NCBI GenBank assembly: GCA_023397675.1
Contig: JAEWTV010000109.1
Span: 1-64,000 of the forward strand
Length of the DNA: 64,000 nucleotides
Origin: Bacillota bacterium
GTDB taxonomy: Bacteria; Bacillota; Clostridia; Acetivibrionales; JANLFN01
Direction of reading: 5' to 3'
In this document: positions 43,069-52,259 of the stretch, piece after piece
Numbering within the stretch: position 1 is the first letter of the stretch
How the letters are laid out: every line of letters starts with the position of its first letter
Made by a program: the position numbers and the translations under genes
Notes under the pieces: model-generated
Told to the model about the DNA's origin: nothing
Database searches by the model: none
Seen by the model: the letters and a program-made list of their open reading frames with translations, nothing else

Positions 43069-43431
43069 TCACACGCTTTCCTTTTGATCTATAAGGCTCA
43101 AGTAAGTCTTGCCCCAGTTTCCCAAGGTGTATAAAACGGGGATAAAAGTTTTTCCAATGTCTGTTAGTGAATATTCAACCCTTGGAGGTATCTCCTTATA
43201 AATCTCTCTATGCACAAGACCGTCATTTTCAAGTTCCCTTAGTTGGCTGGTCAGAATTGCCTGTGATATTTTATTACTCATCAGTCTTTGAAGCTCGTTA
43301 AACCTTCTTGTTTCCTGGCTTAAATAATAAAGAATAATCATTTTCCATTTGCCTGCAATTAGGTATTGTACTGTTGCAATTGGGCATGATTGATCGGAAT
43401 CTGGGTGCCTGATTATTTTAGCTATTGTAAT
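43069..43431 (-). CDS. HxlR-family regulator with no standard start codon
   Basis: The first ATG (43341) would start at MIILYYLSQETRRFNEL, in the middle of the HxlR winged helix. Reading upstream in frame restores the conserved start CPIATVQYLIAGKWK, including the Cys and GKWK that HxlR proteins share. The open frame continues to a TAA upstream but contains no ATG, GTG or TTG. An AAGGAG site lies a few bases before ATT at 43431-43429, and ATA and ATC codons follow. The gene either uses a rare ATT/ATA start (as infC does with ATT) or carries a mutation. Full length from ATT is 120 residues, normal for the family. Confidence 0.8.
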   Translation of the reverse strand: MTIAKIIRHPDSDQSCPIATVQYLIAGKWKMIILYYLSQETRRFNELQRLMSNKISQAILTSQLRELENDGLVHREIYKEIPPRVEYSLTDIGKTFIPVLYTLGNWGKTYLSLIDQKESV

Positions 43432-43579
43432 CCGCTCCTTCGCTAATAGTACTGTTTATATTAGTATCTAATAAAATTGTGCGTACTTGAAGACTTTTAT
43501 TTTTGACTATAATATTACATTATACAGAATCAATTGAGGTCTGGAAAGTTATAGTATGTAGATTGCTAGGAGGTCAGTA

Positions 43580-43942
43580 ATGAAAGTAAGGCAAATATTA
43601 AGTAGGTTTTATGTGAATGATATGGATAAGGCAATTGAGCTTTATGAAAAAGTCTTAAATGAAAAGTGTACATCAAGATTCCAATATCCTCAGGTAAATT
43701 TGGAAATCGCACGTATAGAGAATATTTTAATCATAAGTGGCTCTGATGAAGCATTGAAGCCATTTAGATCTACCAATGCAACCTTTTTGGTGGATTCAGT
43801 CGCTGAGTTCAAAGAATTCCTGTTGTGTACGGGTGCAACAGTTATAAGGGATATTAGGGAAGTTCCCACAGGACTTAACATGACGGTACAACACTCAGAC
43901 GGCAATACCATTGAATATGTCGAACACATAAACGCTCAGTAG
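43580..43942 (+). CDS. VOC/glyoxalase superfamily protein
   Basis: A 120-residue protein with the paired beta-alpha-beta-beta-beta fold of glyoxalase/bleomycin-resistance proteins: RFYVNDMDKAIELYEKVL at the start and DGNTIEYVEH at the end, the usual position of a metal-binding Glu. AGGAGG precedes the ATG. Divergent from the HxlR-MerR-EFR1 genes. Substrate unknown. Confidence 0.82.
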   Translation: MKVRQILSRFYVNDMDKAIELYEKVLNEKCTSRFQYPQVNLEIARIENILIISGSDEALKPFRSTNATFLVDSVAEFKEFLLCTGATVIRDIREVPTGLNMTVQHSDGNTIEYVEHINAQ

Positions 43943-43957
43943 CTTATGCGTCATAAG

Positions 43958-44389
43958 TTACCTTCTTTTCATTATGATTGTTTCAGTCTTTCCATCCAAT
44001 GTAATGTTCAAATCTATAGATTCTTTAGGTGTACCAAAAATATTATAGTTATCTATAAAATTTTTTTTATCTGGACCATTTTGAAAAGTTTTCTTTCTTG
44101 TACCGTGTATAAACTTATAATCCATTTCCTTAACTGAAGACAATTCGTACAATTCACCCTTATATTTAAAAATCAGTTCGCCATCTGCTGCGTTTTTTGT
44201 ATGAAGGGTTCCGTTTTCCTTATAGTATTCGACTTGGCTAAAACCCTTATATTCTGCCGTCCAATTTGCGCTTTCACCCTTATAATCATAATTATATACT
44301 GTAATATCTGCACATCCTGACATAAAGGATATATTAAACAAAACGAGTAGAACCAAACCTGTTATTTTCCGGAATGAATTTATATGCAT
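43958..44389 (-). CDS. Small lipoprotein of unknown function
   Basis: A 143-residue protein. Signal peptide with the lipobox MSGC at about residues 23-26, so it is lipid-anchored outside the membrane. The rest is Tyr/Lys/Asp-rich beta-type sequence (NYDYKGESANWTAEYKGF). AGGAG lies about 11 bases before the ATG. No recognised family. Confidence 0.7.
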   Translation of the reverse strand: MHINSFRKITGLVLLVLFNISFMSGCADITVYNYDYKGESANWTAEYKGFSQVEYYKENGTLHTKNAADGELIFKYKGELYELSSVKEMDYKFIHGTRKKTFQNGPDKKNFIDNYNIFGTPKESIDLNITLDGKTETIIMKRR

Positions 44390-44479
44390 ATGGTTAACAC
44401 TCCTTGATTGGTTGTTAAATAAAGGAATATCATAAAAACATTATATCACAATTATACTCTTATGACACTTATATACAAA

Positions 44480-44514
44480 GAGTGCCTGTTGCTTTATATT
44501 AAGCACCGGCACTC
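44480..44514. terminator. Hairpin in the gap before the HAD gene 3' repeat
   Basis: GAGTGCC and GGCACTC, extended by partial pairing inside, with weak T runs on both sides. The 318-base gap between the lipoprotein and HAD genes holds this and the repeat at 44597-44711. Confidence 0.45.
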
Positions 44515-44596
44515 ATAACTTTTTGCATCTAATTGAAGTTGGACACCATTGTTTTTGCTTTTTTAATTCCGAACTTGCAATCTTACTCTTAGATTC

Positions 44597-44711
44597 TTTT
44601 AACTGTAAATTGTACACTGTAAACTACATTCGCATCTGCCTTTAACTGTCCTCTTGTCAACTCTGCCTTTTGATTTTAACTGTACATTGTACATTATAAA
44701 CTGTACACTAC
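44597..44711 (-). repeat. TACAG-type repeat array 3' of the HAD phosphatase
   Basis: GTGTACAGTTTATAATGTACA and GTTAAAA words read on the minus strand, starting at the stop codon of the HAD gene. Orientation relative to the gene is the same as at pcrA and purC. Confidence 0.8.
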
Positions 44712-45358
44712 AATAGCTCCACCAACTCCATCGGATGTGCTATCAGCGTTTTTGCTCCATTTTCGCTTAACTCATCAGCGTCACGGAATCCCCATAAAAC
44801 TCCTACGGCGTACATGCCGGCTGCATTTGCGGTCTTCATATCTATACTTGTGTCTCCGACATAAAGAATTTCTTTGGGACTTATGCCAAGATGTTCTGAT
44901 ATCTCTAAAGCGGAGGAAGGATCTGGTTTTCTTGGATGTCCCGGCCTTTCGCCATAAATCACTTCGAAGCTCCATTTGGACAGCAGGCTCTCTACGGCAG
45001 GAACTGTTATACTATGGGGTTTATTCGAAAGTACTGCGATTTTAATATTCTTTGCAACCAGTTCATCCAAAAGCTGCTGTATTCCGTCATAGGGCATGGC
45101 CTTTTCCGCCCATCTTCCTGAGTACTCCTCACGATATTCAGAAAGAGTATTTTCTATAATCTCAATACTCCGTTTATCCTGCGGAAGAGCCCTTTCTACA
45201 AGCATCCTCATTCCATCACCGACAAAATACTTATATTTTTTAACGTCATGTGCAGGAAATCCAAGGCGGGTAAGTACATCGTTCATGGAATTTGCTATGT
45301 CTTCCAGCGTGTCAAGGAGAGTTCCGTCCAAATCAAAAATTACTGCTTTGTATCCCAT
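44708..45358 (-). CDS. HAD-family phosphatase (phosphoglycolate phosphatase-like)
   Basis: A 216-residue HAD subfamily IA hydrolase. The nucleophile motif I FDLDGTLLDT is at 8-17, motif II VLSNKPHS near 110 and motif III/IV GYVGDTSIDMKTAN-like EILYVGDTSIDMKTANAAGM near 165-184. A cap domain lies between. Such enzymes dephosphorylate small metabolites such as phosphoglycolate or pyrophosphate. Start at MGYKAVIF, since the upstream GTG lies inside the AAGGTGG ribosome-binding site. Confidence 0.88.
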   Translation of the reverse strand: MGYKAVIFDLDGTLLDTLEDIANSMNDVLTRLGFPAHDVKKYKYFVGDGMRMLVERALPQDKRSIEIIENTLSEYREEYSGRWAEKAMPYDGIQQLLDELVAKNIKIAVLSNKPHSITVPAVESLLSKWSFEVIYGERPGHPRKPDPSSALEISEHLGISPKEILYVGDTSIDMKTANAAGMYAVGVLWGFRDADELSENGAKTLIAHPMELVELL

Positions 45359-45462
45359 AGGTTCCACCTTTTTAATATAGAATCAATATCCATTGTTACT
45401 AATATTAGTTAACAAGAAAGAATTATACGCCTTTTAATGCGTACCTTCAATATGGTATTATA

Positions 45463-45491
45463 TTGACAAAAGGGCCTTGCTGGTTTATAAT
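45463..45491 (+). promoter_or_regulatory. Sigma-A promoter of the his operon
   Basis: TTGACA at 45463-45468, a 17-base spacer, and TATAAT at 45486-45491, consensus in both hexamers. It lies about 60 bases before hisZ. No T-box or his leader peptide was seen. Confidence 0.88.
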
Positions 45492-45551
45492 ATCAATAAT
45501 TCATCGATTTACCAATATAACACGTTAGCGTGATAAAGTGAGGTTCGGCAA

Positions 45552-46814
45552 ATGGCAAAGTGGAAGATATATACACCTGAGGGTGTTCAGGATATACTTT
45601 TTGAAGACTGCTACATAAAAAGAAACATCGAGGAAAAGCTCAGAAACCTTTTCAAGTCTCATGGCTATCTTGAAGTTGAGACTCCAAATCTTGAATTCTA
45701 CGACGTATTTTCCGATGAGAGTGATATTGCTCCACAGGAAACAATGTTCAAATTCTTTGATCAGCGAGGAAGGATATTGGTTCTTCGCCCAGATATTACT
45801 ATTCCCATCGCAAGATTAGCAGCAACCAAATACAGGAATTCACAGTATCCGATAAGGTTTTCTTATATAGGCAACGCTTACAGGTATAATGAGCTCGGAG
45901 GCGGGAAGCAGAAAGAGTTTACACAGGCGGGTGTTGAAATAATCGGTGCTGGTTCTGCCGAGGCAGATGCAGAAATAATAGCTACCGCAATCAATTCGGT
46001 AAAAGCTCTTGGAATAGAGAACTTCCAGCTGGATATAGGGCAGGTTGAGTTTTTCAAAGGTCTGATGGAGGAAGCAAGGCTTAGCGAGGAAGACATAGAA
46101 CAGATCAGGGTTTTAATTGACAAGAAGGATTATCTTGGTATTGAAGAAATTATAAAAAGCCATGACATCAGCAAGGAGCTTCAGCATACGATTCTAAGTC
46201 TTGCTGGACTATTCGGTTCCAAGGAAATCATTGATAAAGCTGAAAAGCTTACGACAAATAAACGTTCAAAGGATGCTCTTCAAAACCTTAGAAAGGTTTA
46301 TGAAATACTTGAGGATTACTCACTTGATAAATATGTTTCAATAGATCTTGGTATGGTAAGGAGCCTTAACTATTATACAGGTATCATTTTCAGAGGCTTT
46401 ACCTATGGAGTAGGCTTCCCGATACTGAGCGGCGGACGGTATGACAATCTTGTTGAGAACTTTGGAATGAAGTCTCCTGCTACTGGGTTTTCCCTTGGTA
46501 TCAACCTGATTATGATGGCGCTTGACAGACAAAAAATAGACTGCGGAAAGCCGGCTGTTGATAGTCTGGTTTGTTATACAGATGAAGGAAGAAAAACTGC
46601 TTTTGAAATATCTGCAGAGCTTAGAAAGCAAGGGCTTAATATTGAAATAGACATAACAAAGGACGGCATTGAGAATGCAAGAGAATATGCTAAAAATAAA
46701 GATATAGGCGGTATTATCAATATAATTGATAAAAAGAACATAGAACTTCATAATTTGAAGGACGGTCAAATAACCAGAACTTCTATGGATGAACTAATTA
46801 AAGGATCGAAATAA
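45552..46814 (+). CDS. hisZ: ATP phosphoribosyltransferase regulatory subunit
   Basis: A 420-residue class II aminoacyl-tRNA-synthetase-like protein. TPEGVQDILFEDC at the start, FSYIGNAYRYNELGGGKQ near 108 and YYTGIIFRGFTYG with LSGGRYDNL near 275-300 are the HisRS-derived motifs, while the C-terminal anticodon domain is reduced. HisZ makes the short HisG active and histidine-sensitive. GTGAGG precedes the ATG. First gene of the operon. Confidence 0.92.
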   Translation: MAKWKIYTPEGVQDILFEDCYIKRNIEEKLRNLFKSHGYLEVETPNLEFYDVFSDESDIAPQETMFKFFDQRGRILVLRPDITIPIARLAATKYRNSQYPIRFSYIGNAYRYNELGGGKQKEFTQAGVEIIGAGSAEADAEIIATAINSVKALGIENFQLDIGQVEFFKGLMEEARLSEEDIEQIRVLIDKKDYLGIEEIIKSHDISKELQHTILSLAGLFGSKEIIDKAEKLTTNKRSKDALQNLRKVYEILEDYSLDKYVSIDLGMVRSLNYYTGIIFRGFTYGVGFPILSGGRYDNLVENFGMKSPATGFSLGINLIMMALDRQKIDCGKPAVDSLVCYTDEGRKTAFEISAELRKQGLNIEIDITKDGIENAREYAKNKDIGGIINIIDKKNIELHNLKDGQITRTSMDELIKGSK

Positions 46815-46834
46815 AGTATGCCGGAGGTTGAAAT

Positions 46835-47485
46835 ATGCGTTACCTTACAATAGCCTTATCAAAAGGAAGGCTTGCCGAATTGACGATAGAACTGCTTGAA
46901 AATATAGGAATTGATTGTTCTGAGGTAAGAAATCCGGGTAGAAAATTAATACTTGTAGATGAGAAGAACAAAATAAAATTCTTTCTTGCCAAGCCAAGCG
47001 ATGTACCTACATATGTAGAGTATGGAGCAGCGGACATTGGCGTCGTTGGAAAGGATACTCTTCTTGAAGAAGGCAGAAACTTGTACGAGGTTCTGAATCT
47101 CGGCTTTGCTGCTTGCAGGATGGTAGTGGCTGGGCCAGCTGAGCTTGCAGGAAAGCTTGATAACCTTAACAATAAAAGGGTTGGAACCAAGTATCCTAAA
47201 ATAGCAAGGGAATATTTTGAACATAAAAGACGTGAAACCATAGAAGTAATAAAGCTTAATGGCTCTGTTGAACTGGCTCCGCTTGTTGGCTTGTCAGAAG
47301 TTATCGTTGATATAGTCGAAAGCGGAAAAACCCTGAAGGAGAATGGACTTGTCGTGCTGGATACAATTGCCGACATAAGCGCAAGGCTGGTTGTAAACAG
47401 GGTAAGCATGAAAATGGAAAGTGAAAGAATTAACAGAATTATTGATGGAATTAGAAAGCAGTTGGAGGAGGGTGCAGCTAAATGA
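46835..47485 (+). CDS. hisG: ATP phosphoribosyltransferase, short form
   Basis: A 216-residue enzyme catalysing the first step of histidine synthesis, ATP plus PRPP to phosphoribosyl-ATP. LSKGRLAELT at the start, YGAADIGVVGKDTLLE near 68 and the PRPP-binding EVIVDIVESGKTLKENGL near 155. The C-terminal regulatory domain of long HisG is absent, which is why hisZ is present. Its stop overlaps hisD by 4 bases. Confidence 0.95.
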   Translation: MRYLTIALSKGRLAELTIELLENIGIDCSEVRNPGRKLILVDEKNKIKFFLAKPSDVPTYVEYGAADIGVVGKDTLLEEGRNLYEVLNLGFAACRMVVAGPAELAGKLDNLNNKRVGTKYPKIAREYFEHKRRETIEVIKLNGSVELAPLVGLSEVIVDIVESGKTLKENGLVVLDTIADISARLVVNRVSMKMESERINRIIDGIRKQLEEGAAK

Positions 47486-48789
47486 TAAATATAACCGATC
47501 TTAGGAAAAATGAGAAAAATGATCTTCATGAAAGGCTTCTCTCCAGAAACCAACTTGATAGAAGTGATGTAATGACAAGGGTTGCAGAAATTCTGGGTAA
47601 TATAAAGAAAAATGGAGATTCGGCCCTTTTAAGCTATACGAAAATGTTTGACAGTGTTGAAATGACCGCCGGAAAACTCAAGGTTACCAAGGAAGAAATT
47701 GATAAAGCATATCAGCTTATTGACAAGGCTCTTATAGATGTAATAAAAAAGGCAAAATTAAATATAGAGGATTATCATAAAAAGCAGAAGGAAAATTCAT
47801 GGTTTACTTCCGAAAAGGAAGGAATCATTCTCGGTCAGGTATTAAGGCCACTTGAAACTGTCGGTGTTTATGTACCGGGAGGAACTGCAGCATTATCCTC
47901 GTCTGTACTTATGAACATTGTACCTGCAAAGGTTGCCGGTGTAGAAAAGATTGTAATGATCACTCCTCCCGCAAAGGACGGTTCGGTTCACCCCGCTATT
48001 CTTGTTGCTGCAAATGAAGCGGGTGCAGATGAAATTTACAGGGCAGGTGGAGCGCAGGCAGTAGCTGCTTTAGCATATGGAACTGAAACCATACCAAGGG
48101 TGGATAAGATATTTGGACCTGGAAACATATATGTTGCTACAGCTAAGAGGATGGTTTATGGATACTGTGATATAGATATGTTTGCAGGACCAAGTGAAAT
48201 TGCTATTATAGCTGATGAAACCGCGAACCCCGAGTATGTTGCAGCTGATCTGTTGTCGCAGGCAGAACACGACATACTGGCTTCAGCAATACTGGTAACA
48301 ACATCTGAATCTTTAGCTGTCAAGGCGCAATCAGAGATTGAAAGGCAGGCAAAGCTGCTTCCCAGAAGGGATATTGTCGAAAAATCTCTTGAAAGCTATG
48401 GTGCAATTGTAATTGTAAATACCATTGAAGAAGCGGCTGCCATCATAAATCAAATAGCTCCTGAGCATCTGGAATTAAGTATAAAAGAACCTTTTGAACT
48501 GCTTGGATCAATTAAGAATGCAGGGGCTATATTCCTCGGACATTATGCGCCTGAGCCTTTAGGTGATTATATGGCAGGCCCCAATCATGTGCTTCCTACA
48601 AGCGGCACTGCAAGGTTTTTCTCTCCTTTGGGTGTAGGTGACTTTGTAAAGAAATCAAGTATAATATCCTATTCCAGAAATGCTTTGGAAGCCATTAAGG
48701 ATGACATAACCTTGTTTGCAGAGGCAGAAGGCCTTACCGCACATGCAAATGCAATAAGGGCAAGATTTGGAGGTATACGTAATGAGTAA
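47482..48789 (+). CDS. hisD: Histidinol dehydrogenase
   Basis: A 435-residue zinc and NAD enzyme oxidising histidinol to histidine in two steps. VPGGTAALSSSVLM near 132, GGAQAVAALAYGTE near 190, GPGNIYV, GPSEIAIIAD, AEHD and EHLEL, then GPNHVLPTSGTARF. Normal length. Overlaps hisG by 4 and hisC by 8 bases. Confidence 0.96.
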   Translation: MINITDLRKNEKNDLHERLLSRNQLDRSDVMTRVAEILGNIKKNGDSALLSYTKMFDSVEMTAGKLKVTKEEIDKAYQLIDKALIDVIKKAKLNIEDYHKKQKENSWFTSEKEGIILGQVLRPLETVGVYVPGGTAALSSSVLMNIVPAKVAGVEKIVMITPPAKDGSVHPAILVAANEAGADEIYRAGGAQAVAALAYGTETIPRVDKIFGPGNIYVATAKRMVYGYCDIDMFAGPSEIAIIADETANPEYVAADLLSQAEHDILASAILVTTSESLAVKAQSEIERQAKLLPRRDIVEKSLESYGAIVIVNTIEEAAAIINQIAPEHLELSIKEPFELLGSIKNAGAIFLGHYAPEPLGDYMAGPNHVLPTSGTARFFSPLGVGDFVKKSSIISYSRNALEAIKDDITLFAEAEGLTAHANAIRARFGGIRNE

Positions 48790-49855
48790 GTATTGGAGTG
48801 ATATAGCAAAAAAAATCGAACCTTATGTGCCGGGTGAACAGCCGCGCGAAGGTATGTTTATAAAGCTGAATACAAACGAAAACCCATATCCGCCGTCTCC
48901 GAGGGTCATAGAGGCAATTGACAATTATGATAAGAAGAGACTCAGGCTTTACCCTGATGCAGAGTGTCATGGTTTAAGAGAAACAATTGCCAAGTATTAT
49001 AGCCTTGAAAAGGATCAGGTGTTCATAGGTAATGGTTCTGACGAGGTGCTTGCGTTTGCTTTTATGGCATTTTTCACTCCGGGGAAAACAATTCTTTTCC
49101 CTGATATCTCATACAGCTTTTACCCTGTTTATGCACAGCTTTTTAGTCTTGAATACAGAATGATAGAGCTTGATGAAGATTTTAATGTACCTGTAGAAAA
49201 GTTCCTTACGCCTAATCACGGAATAGTCATTTCAAACCCGAATGCACCGACGACAAAGTACCTTGATAGCGACAGTATTATAAAGATACTTGAATATAAC
49301 AAGGACAGCGTTGTAATCATGGATGAAGCATACATAGATTATGGCGGAGATTCATTGGTGGAGCTTGTTAACCGGTATCCAAACCTTTTGATCATCCAGA
49401 CAATGTCCAAATCAAGAGCACTTGCAGGTCTTAGGGTTGGATGGGCCCTTGGCAGCAGCGAATTGATTGAGGGTATGAACAGAATAAAGAATTCCTTCAA
49501 TTCCTATACAATTGACAGCATTGCTCAGACTGCAGCAACGGCAGCTATTATGGATGAGGAATACTTTGGAAGAATACGTGCAGCGGTTATCAATACAAGG
49601 GAGCGTGTGTCTGCGACTCTTTCAGAAATGGGCTTTAAGGTTGCCCAGTCAAGGGCTAACTTCCTCTTTATAAGCCACCCTGAAATTGAAGCTGAAACCA
49701 TATTTAAGGAACTCAGAGCTAAGGGAATTCTGGTAAGATATTTCAAAAAACCGAGAATAGACAACTATCTTCGCGTGAGTATCGGAACCGATGACGAAAT
49801 GGACCAGTTTATACACTCAGTAAGGGACATAATTAATAAAAATGTTCACGCTTAA
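48782..49855 (+). CDS. hisC: Histidinol-phosphate aminotransferase
   Basis: A 357-residue fold-type I PLP aminotransferase. LNTNENPYPPSP near 30, GNGSDEVLAFAF, ISNPNAPTTKY, MDEAYIDYG and SKSRALAGLRVGWALG with the PLP lysine, plus the C-terminal arginine region YLRVSIG. The ATG at 48782 follows GGAGG and overlaps hisD by 8 bases; a start at 48767 would place the ribosome-binding site inside the gene. Confidence 0.95.
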   Translation: MSKYWSDIAKKIEPYVPGEQPREGMFIKLNTNENPYPPSPRVIEAIDNYDKKRLRLYPDAECHGLRETIAKYYSLEKDQVFIGNGSDEVLAFAFMAFFTPGKTILFPDISYSFYPVYAQLFSLEYRMIELDEDFNVPVEKFLTPNHGIVISNPNAPTTKYLDSDSIIKILEYNKDSVVIMDEAYIDYGGDSLVELVNRYPNLLIIQTMSKSRALAGLRVGWALGSSELIEGMNRIKNSFNSYTIDSIAQTAATAAIMDEEYFGRIRAAVINTRERVSATLSEMGFKVAQSRANFLFISHPEIEAETIFKELRAKGILVRYFKKPRIDNYLRVSIGTDDEMDQFIHSVRDIINKNVHA

Positions 49856-50015
49856 ATTATTTATGCATTATGGTTCTTAATGCCGGCCATGATGGAATAA
49901 ATTAATGAATTTACTTGATTCTATATTTCAGAGCATTTATATATGGAATTTAGTGTATTTATTCGGTATAATATAATGGGTTAATTATTAGGGACAGTAG
50001 TAACTGGAGGTGTAC

Positions 50016-50603
50016 ATGGACAGAAAAGCCGAAATCGAAAGAAATACTTTTGAAACTAAGATTAAATTGAACCTTAAAGTGGATGGGACCGGAGAAAGTG
50101 ATATCAACACAGGAATTGGATTTTTCGACCATATGCTTACTCTGTTTTCGAAACATGGCTTATTTGACGTATCAATTAAAGCATTAGGTGATTTGAACGT
50201 TGACGCCCATCATACAGTTGAAGATATAGGAATAGTCTTAGGGCAAGCTATAAAAGATGCCCTTGGAGAAAAGAAATCTATTAAACGGTATGCATCCAAT
50301 ATACTTCCGATGGATGAGGCCCTTGCCATGGTAGCTGTAGATATTGGCGGAAGGCCGTATCTTGTGTTTGATGCTGCATTTACCTCTGATAAGGTCGGCG
50401 AAATGGATACCGAGCTTGTAGAAGAGTTTTTCAGGGCAGTTGCATTCAATGCAGGAATGAATATACATATAAAAGTTTTCTACGGAAGCAACAATCATCA
50501 TATTGCTGAGGCTGTTTTCAAGGCTTTTGCAAGGGCTTTGGATGAAGCAACGCATATTGACGAGAGAATAAAAGGTGTAATGTCTACAAAAGGGATTATA
50601 TAA
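50016..50603 (+). CDS. hisB: Imidazoleglycerol-phosphate dehydratase
   Basis: A 195-residue monofunctional dehydratase. GIGFFDHMLTLFSKHG, then VDAHHTVEDIGIVLG with the metal histidines and NHHIAEAVFKAFARAL near 150 are the family motifs. No histidinol-phosphatase domain is fused. GGAGG lies just before the ATG at 50016, so the GTG at 50010 is not used. The 160-base gap before it carries no clear terminator. Confidence 0.95.
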   Translation: MDRKAEIERNTFETKIKLNLKVDGTGESDINTGIGFFDHMLTLFSKHGLFDVSIKALGDLNVDAHHTVEDIGIVLGQAIKDALGEKKSIKRYASNILPMDEALAMVAVDIGGRPYLVFDAAFTSDKVGEMDTELVEEFFRAVAFNAGMNIHIKVFYGSNNHHIAEAVFKAFARALDEATHIDERIKGVMSTKGII

Positions 50604-50619
50604 AATATGGAGGCTAAAT

Positions 50620-51507
50620 ATGAGCAAACTTATTAACGACACTGATTTCATTGATCTACCGCTTTTTATAAAGGGTAAGGTGAGAAATGTATATGATTTG
50701 GGAGACAAACTTCTTATAGTGGTTACCGATAGGATTTCTGCTTTTGATGTAATCTTCCCGAACTTGATACCTAATAAGGGTAACGTTCTTAACAGCATTT
50801 CTGAATTCTGGTTCAATTTTACTTCCGACATAATCGGAAACCACATGATTACTACTGATGTAAGCCAATATCCGAATGGTCTTTCAAAGTTTAAGGAAGA
50901 ACTTCAGGGAAGATCAATGCTTGTGAAAAAGGTTAACATGGTTAATGCAGAATGTATAGTCAGGGGATATCTTGAAGGCTCCGGGCTTAAGGAATATAAC
51001 AGCACAGGTACAATTTGCGGCATAAAGCTTCCTGCAGGATTAAAGCAAGCTGACAAGCTGCCTGAACCGATCTTTACTCCGTCAACCAAGGAAAGTGAAG
51101 GCCACGATATAAATGTTTCATTTGAAGGCCTTGCTGAAAGAATAGGTATGGATCTTGCCATTAAGCTTAGAGACAAGAGCATCGCGCTTTATAACAAGGT
51201 AAGCGAATATGCGCTTAGTAAGGGTCTTATACTCGCCGATACAAAATTTGAGTTTGGAATGATTGACGGACAGTTGGTTGTAGCAGACGAAATGTTTACA
51301 CCTGATTCCTCAAGGTTCTGGGATTTAAACGATTATCAGCCTGGCAGGCCTCAAAAGAGCTTTGATAAACAGTATTTAAGAGAATACCTTGAATCTATTG
51401 ACTGGGATAAAACTCCGCCTGCACCTGAGCTTCCACAGGAAATTGTTGATAAAACTGCAGCAAAGTACATGGATGCATATAAGAGGATTACGGGGAAAGA
51501 TATTTAA
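50620..51507 (+). CDS. purC: Phosphoribosylaminoimidazole-succinocarboxamide synthase
   Basis: A 295-residue ATP-grasp-like enzyme joining CAIR and aspartate in purine synthesis. KGKVRNVYDLGDKLLIVVTD at the start, SEGHDINVSFE with the ATP-binding residues near 165, and ADTKFEFG with FTPDSSRFW near 205-230. It is of the longer type with the inserted segment before EGHD. It sits 16 bases after hisB inside the his operon, with GGAGG before the ATG, and is followed by the TACAG repeat. Confidence 0.95.
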   Translation: MSKLINDTDFIDLPLFIKGKVRNVYDLGDKLLIVVTDRISAFDVIFPNLIPNKGNVLNSISEFWFNFTSDIIGNHMITTDVSQYPNGLSKFKEELQGRSMLVKKVNMVNAECIVRGYLEGSGLKEYNSTGTICGIKLPAGLKQADKLPEPIFTPSTKESEGHDINVSFEGLAERIGMDLAIKLRDKSIALYNKVSEYALSKGLILADTKFEFGMIDGQLVVADEMFTPDSSRFWDLNDYQPGRPQKSFDKQYLREYLESIDWDKTPPAPELPQEIVDKTAAKYMDAYKRITGKDI

Positions 51508-51567
51508 GTGTACAGTTAAAGGCAAGTGTACAATTTACAATGTACAGTTTACAGTTAAAAGACAAGA
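51508..51567 (+). repeat. TACAG-type repeat array 3' of purC
   Basis: GTGTACAGTTAAAGGCAAG, then GTACAATTTACAATGTACAG and GTTAAAAGACAAG, directly after the purC stop codon and inside the his operon, before hisH. Confidence 0.8.
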
Positions 51568-51620
51568 TATAAAACAGATTACAGTTATAATAAAAGATAA
51601 CAAGTTAGAGGAGATCGGCC

Positions 51621-52241
51621 TTGATTGCAATTATTGACTACGGTGTTGGAAACTTAAGAAGTGTTGAAAAAGCTTTTCATTTTATAGGCTGTGATGCAGC
51701 AGTATCATCAGACCCTGAGTTTATTCTGGGTGCCGATGCCGTTGTACTTCCGGGTGTTGGGGCATTTGCTGATGCGATGGAAAGCCTTGTCAAGGCAGGC
51801 ATGGTGGATGTTGTAAAGAAAGCTATAGCACAGAAAAAGCCTTTTCTAGGTATCTGCCTTGGAATGCAGCTACTTTTTGATTATAGTGAAGAAGGCGGAG
51901 ATAGGGTACCGGGTTTAGGTGTCTTACGCGGCGGAATAAAACAGTTTCCGCACAACATGGGTTTAAAGGTTCCTCACATGGGTTGGAATTCACTTGATTA
52001 TAAAGTGGAATGCACTATTTTCAGGGATCTTCCTCAGAAACCTTATGTTTACTTTGTACATTCATACTATTTGGATGCAGAGGATAGAAATATAGTGGCA
52101 GCCCGGGCTAATTACGGATTGGAATTCGACTGTGCAATAGTGAGCGGAAATATATTTGCTACACAGTTTCATCCGGAAAAAAGCGGTGATGTCGGATTAA
52201 CTATACTCAGAAACTTTGCAAGTCTGGTAAATAAAAAATAA
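51621..52241 (+). CDS. hisH: Glutaminase subunit of imidazole glycerol phosphate synthase
   Basis: A 206-residue class I glutamine amidotransferase. GVGNLRSVEKAF at the start, GVGAFADAM, the nucleophile Cys79 in GICLGMQLLF, and the His/Glu in QFHPEKSGDVG near 185. It makes ammonia for HisF. It starts with TTG, behind GAGGAG, after 113 bases of mostly repeat sequence. Confidence 0.94.
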   Translation: MIAIIDYGVGNLRSVEKAFHFIGCDAAVSSDPEFILGADAVVLPGVGAFADAMESLVKAGMVDVVKKAIAQKKPFLGICLGMQLLFDYSEEGGDRVPGLGVLRGGIKQFPHNMGLKVPHMGWNSLDYKVECTIFRDLPQKPYVYFVHSYYLDAEDRNIVAARANYGLEFDCAIVSGNIFATQFHPEKSGDVGLTILRNFASLVNKK

Positions 52242-52259
52242 AATAGGAGTGGTAATTCA

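Noticed and set aside
46840..47553. 237-residue open frame antisense to hisG
   Set aside because: It is a shadow of hisG and the start of hisD in the opposite strand; no ribosome-binding site and low-complexity Ser/Leu/Ile composition typical of antisense frames.
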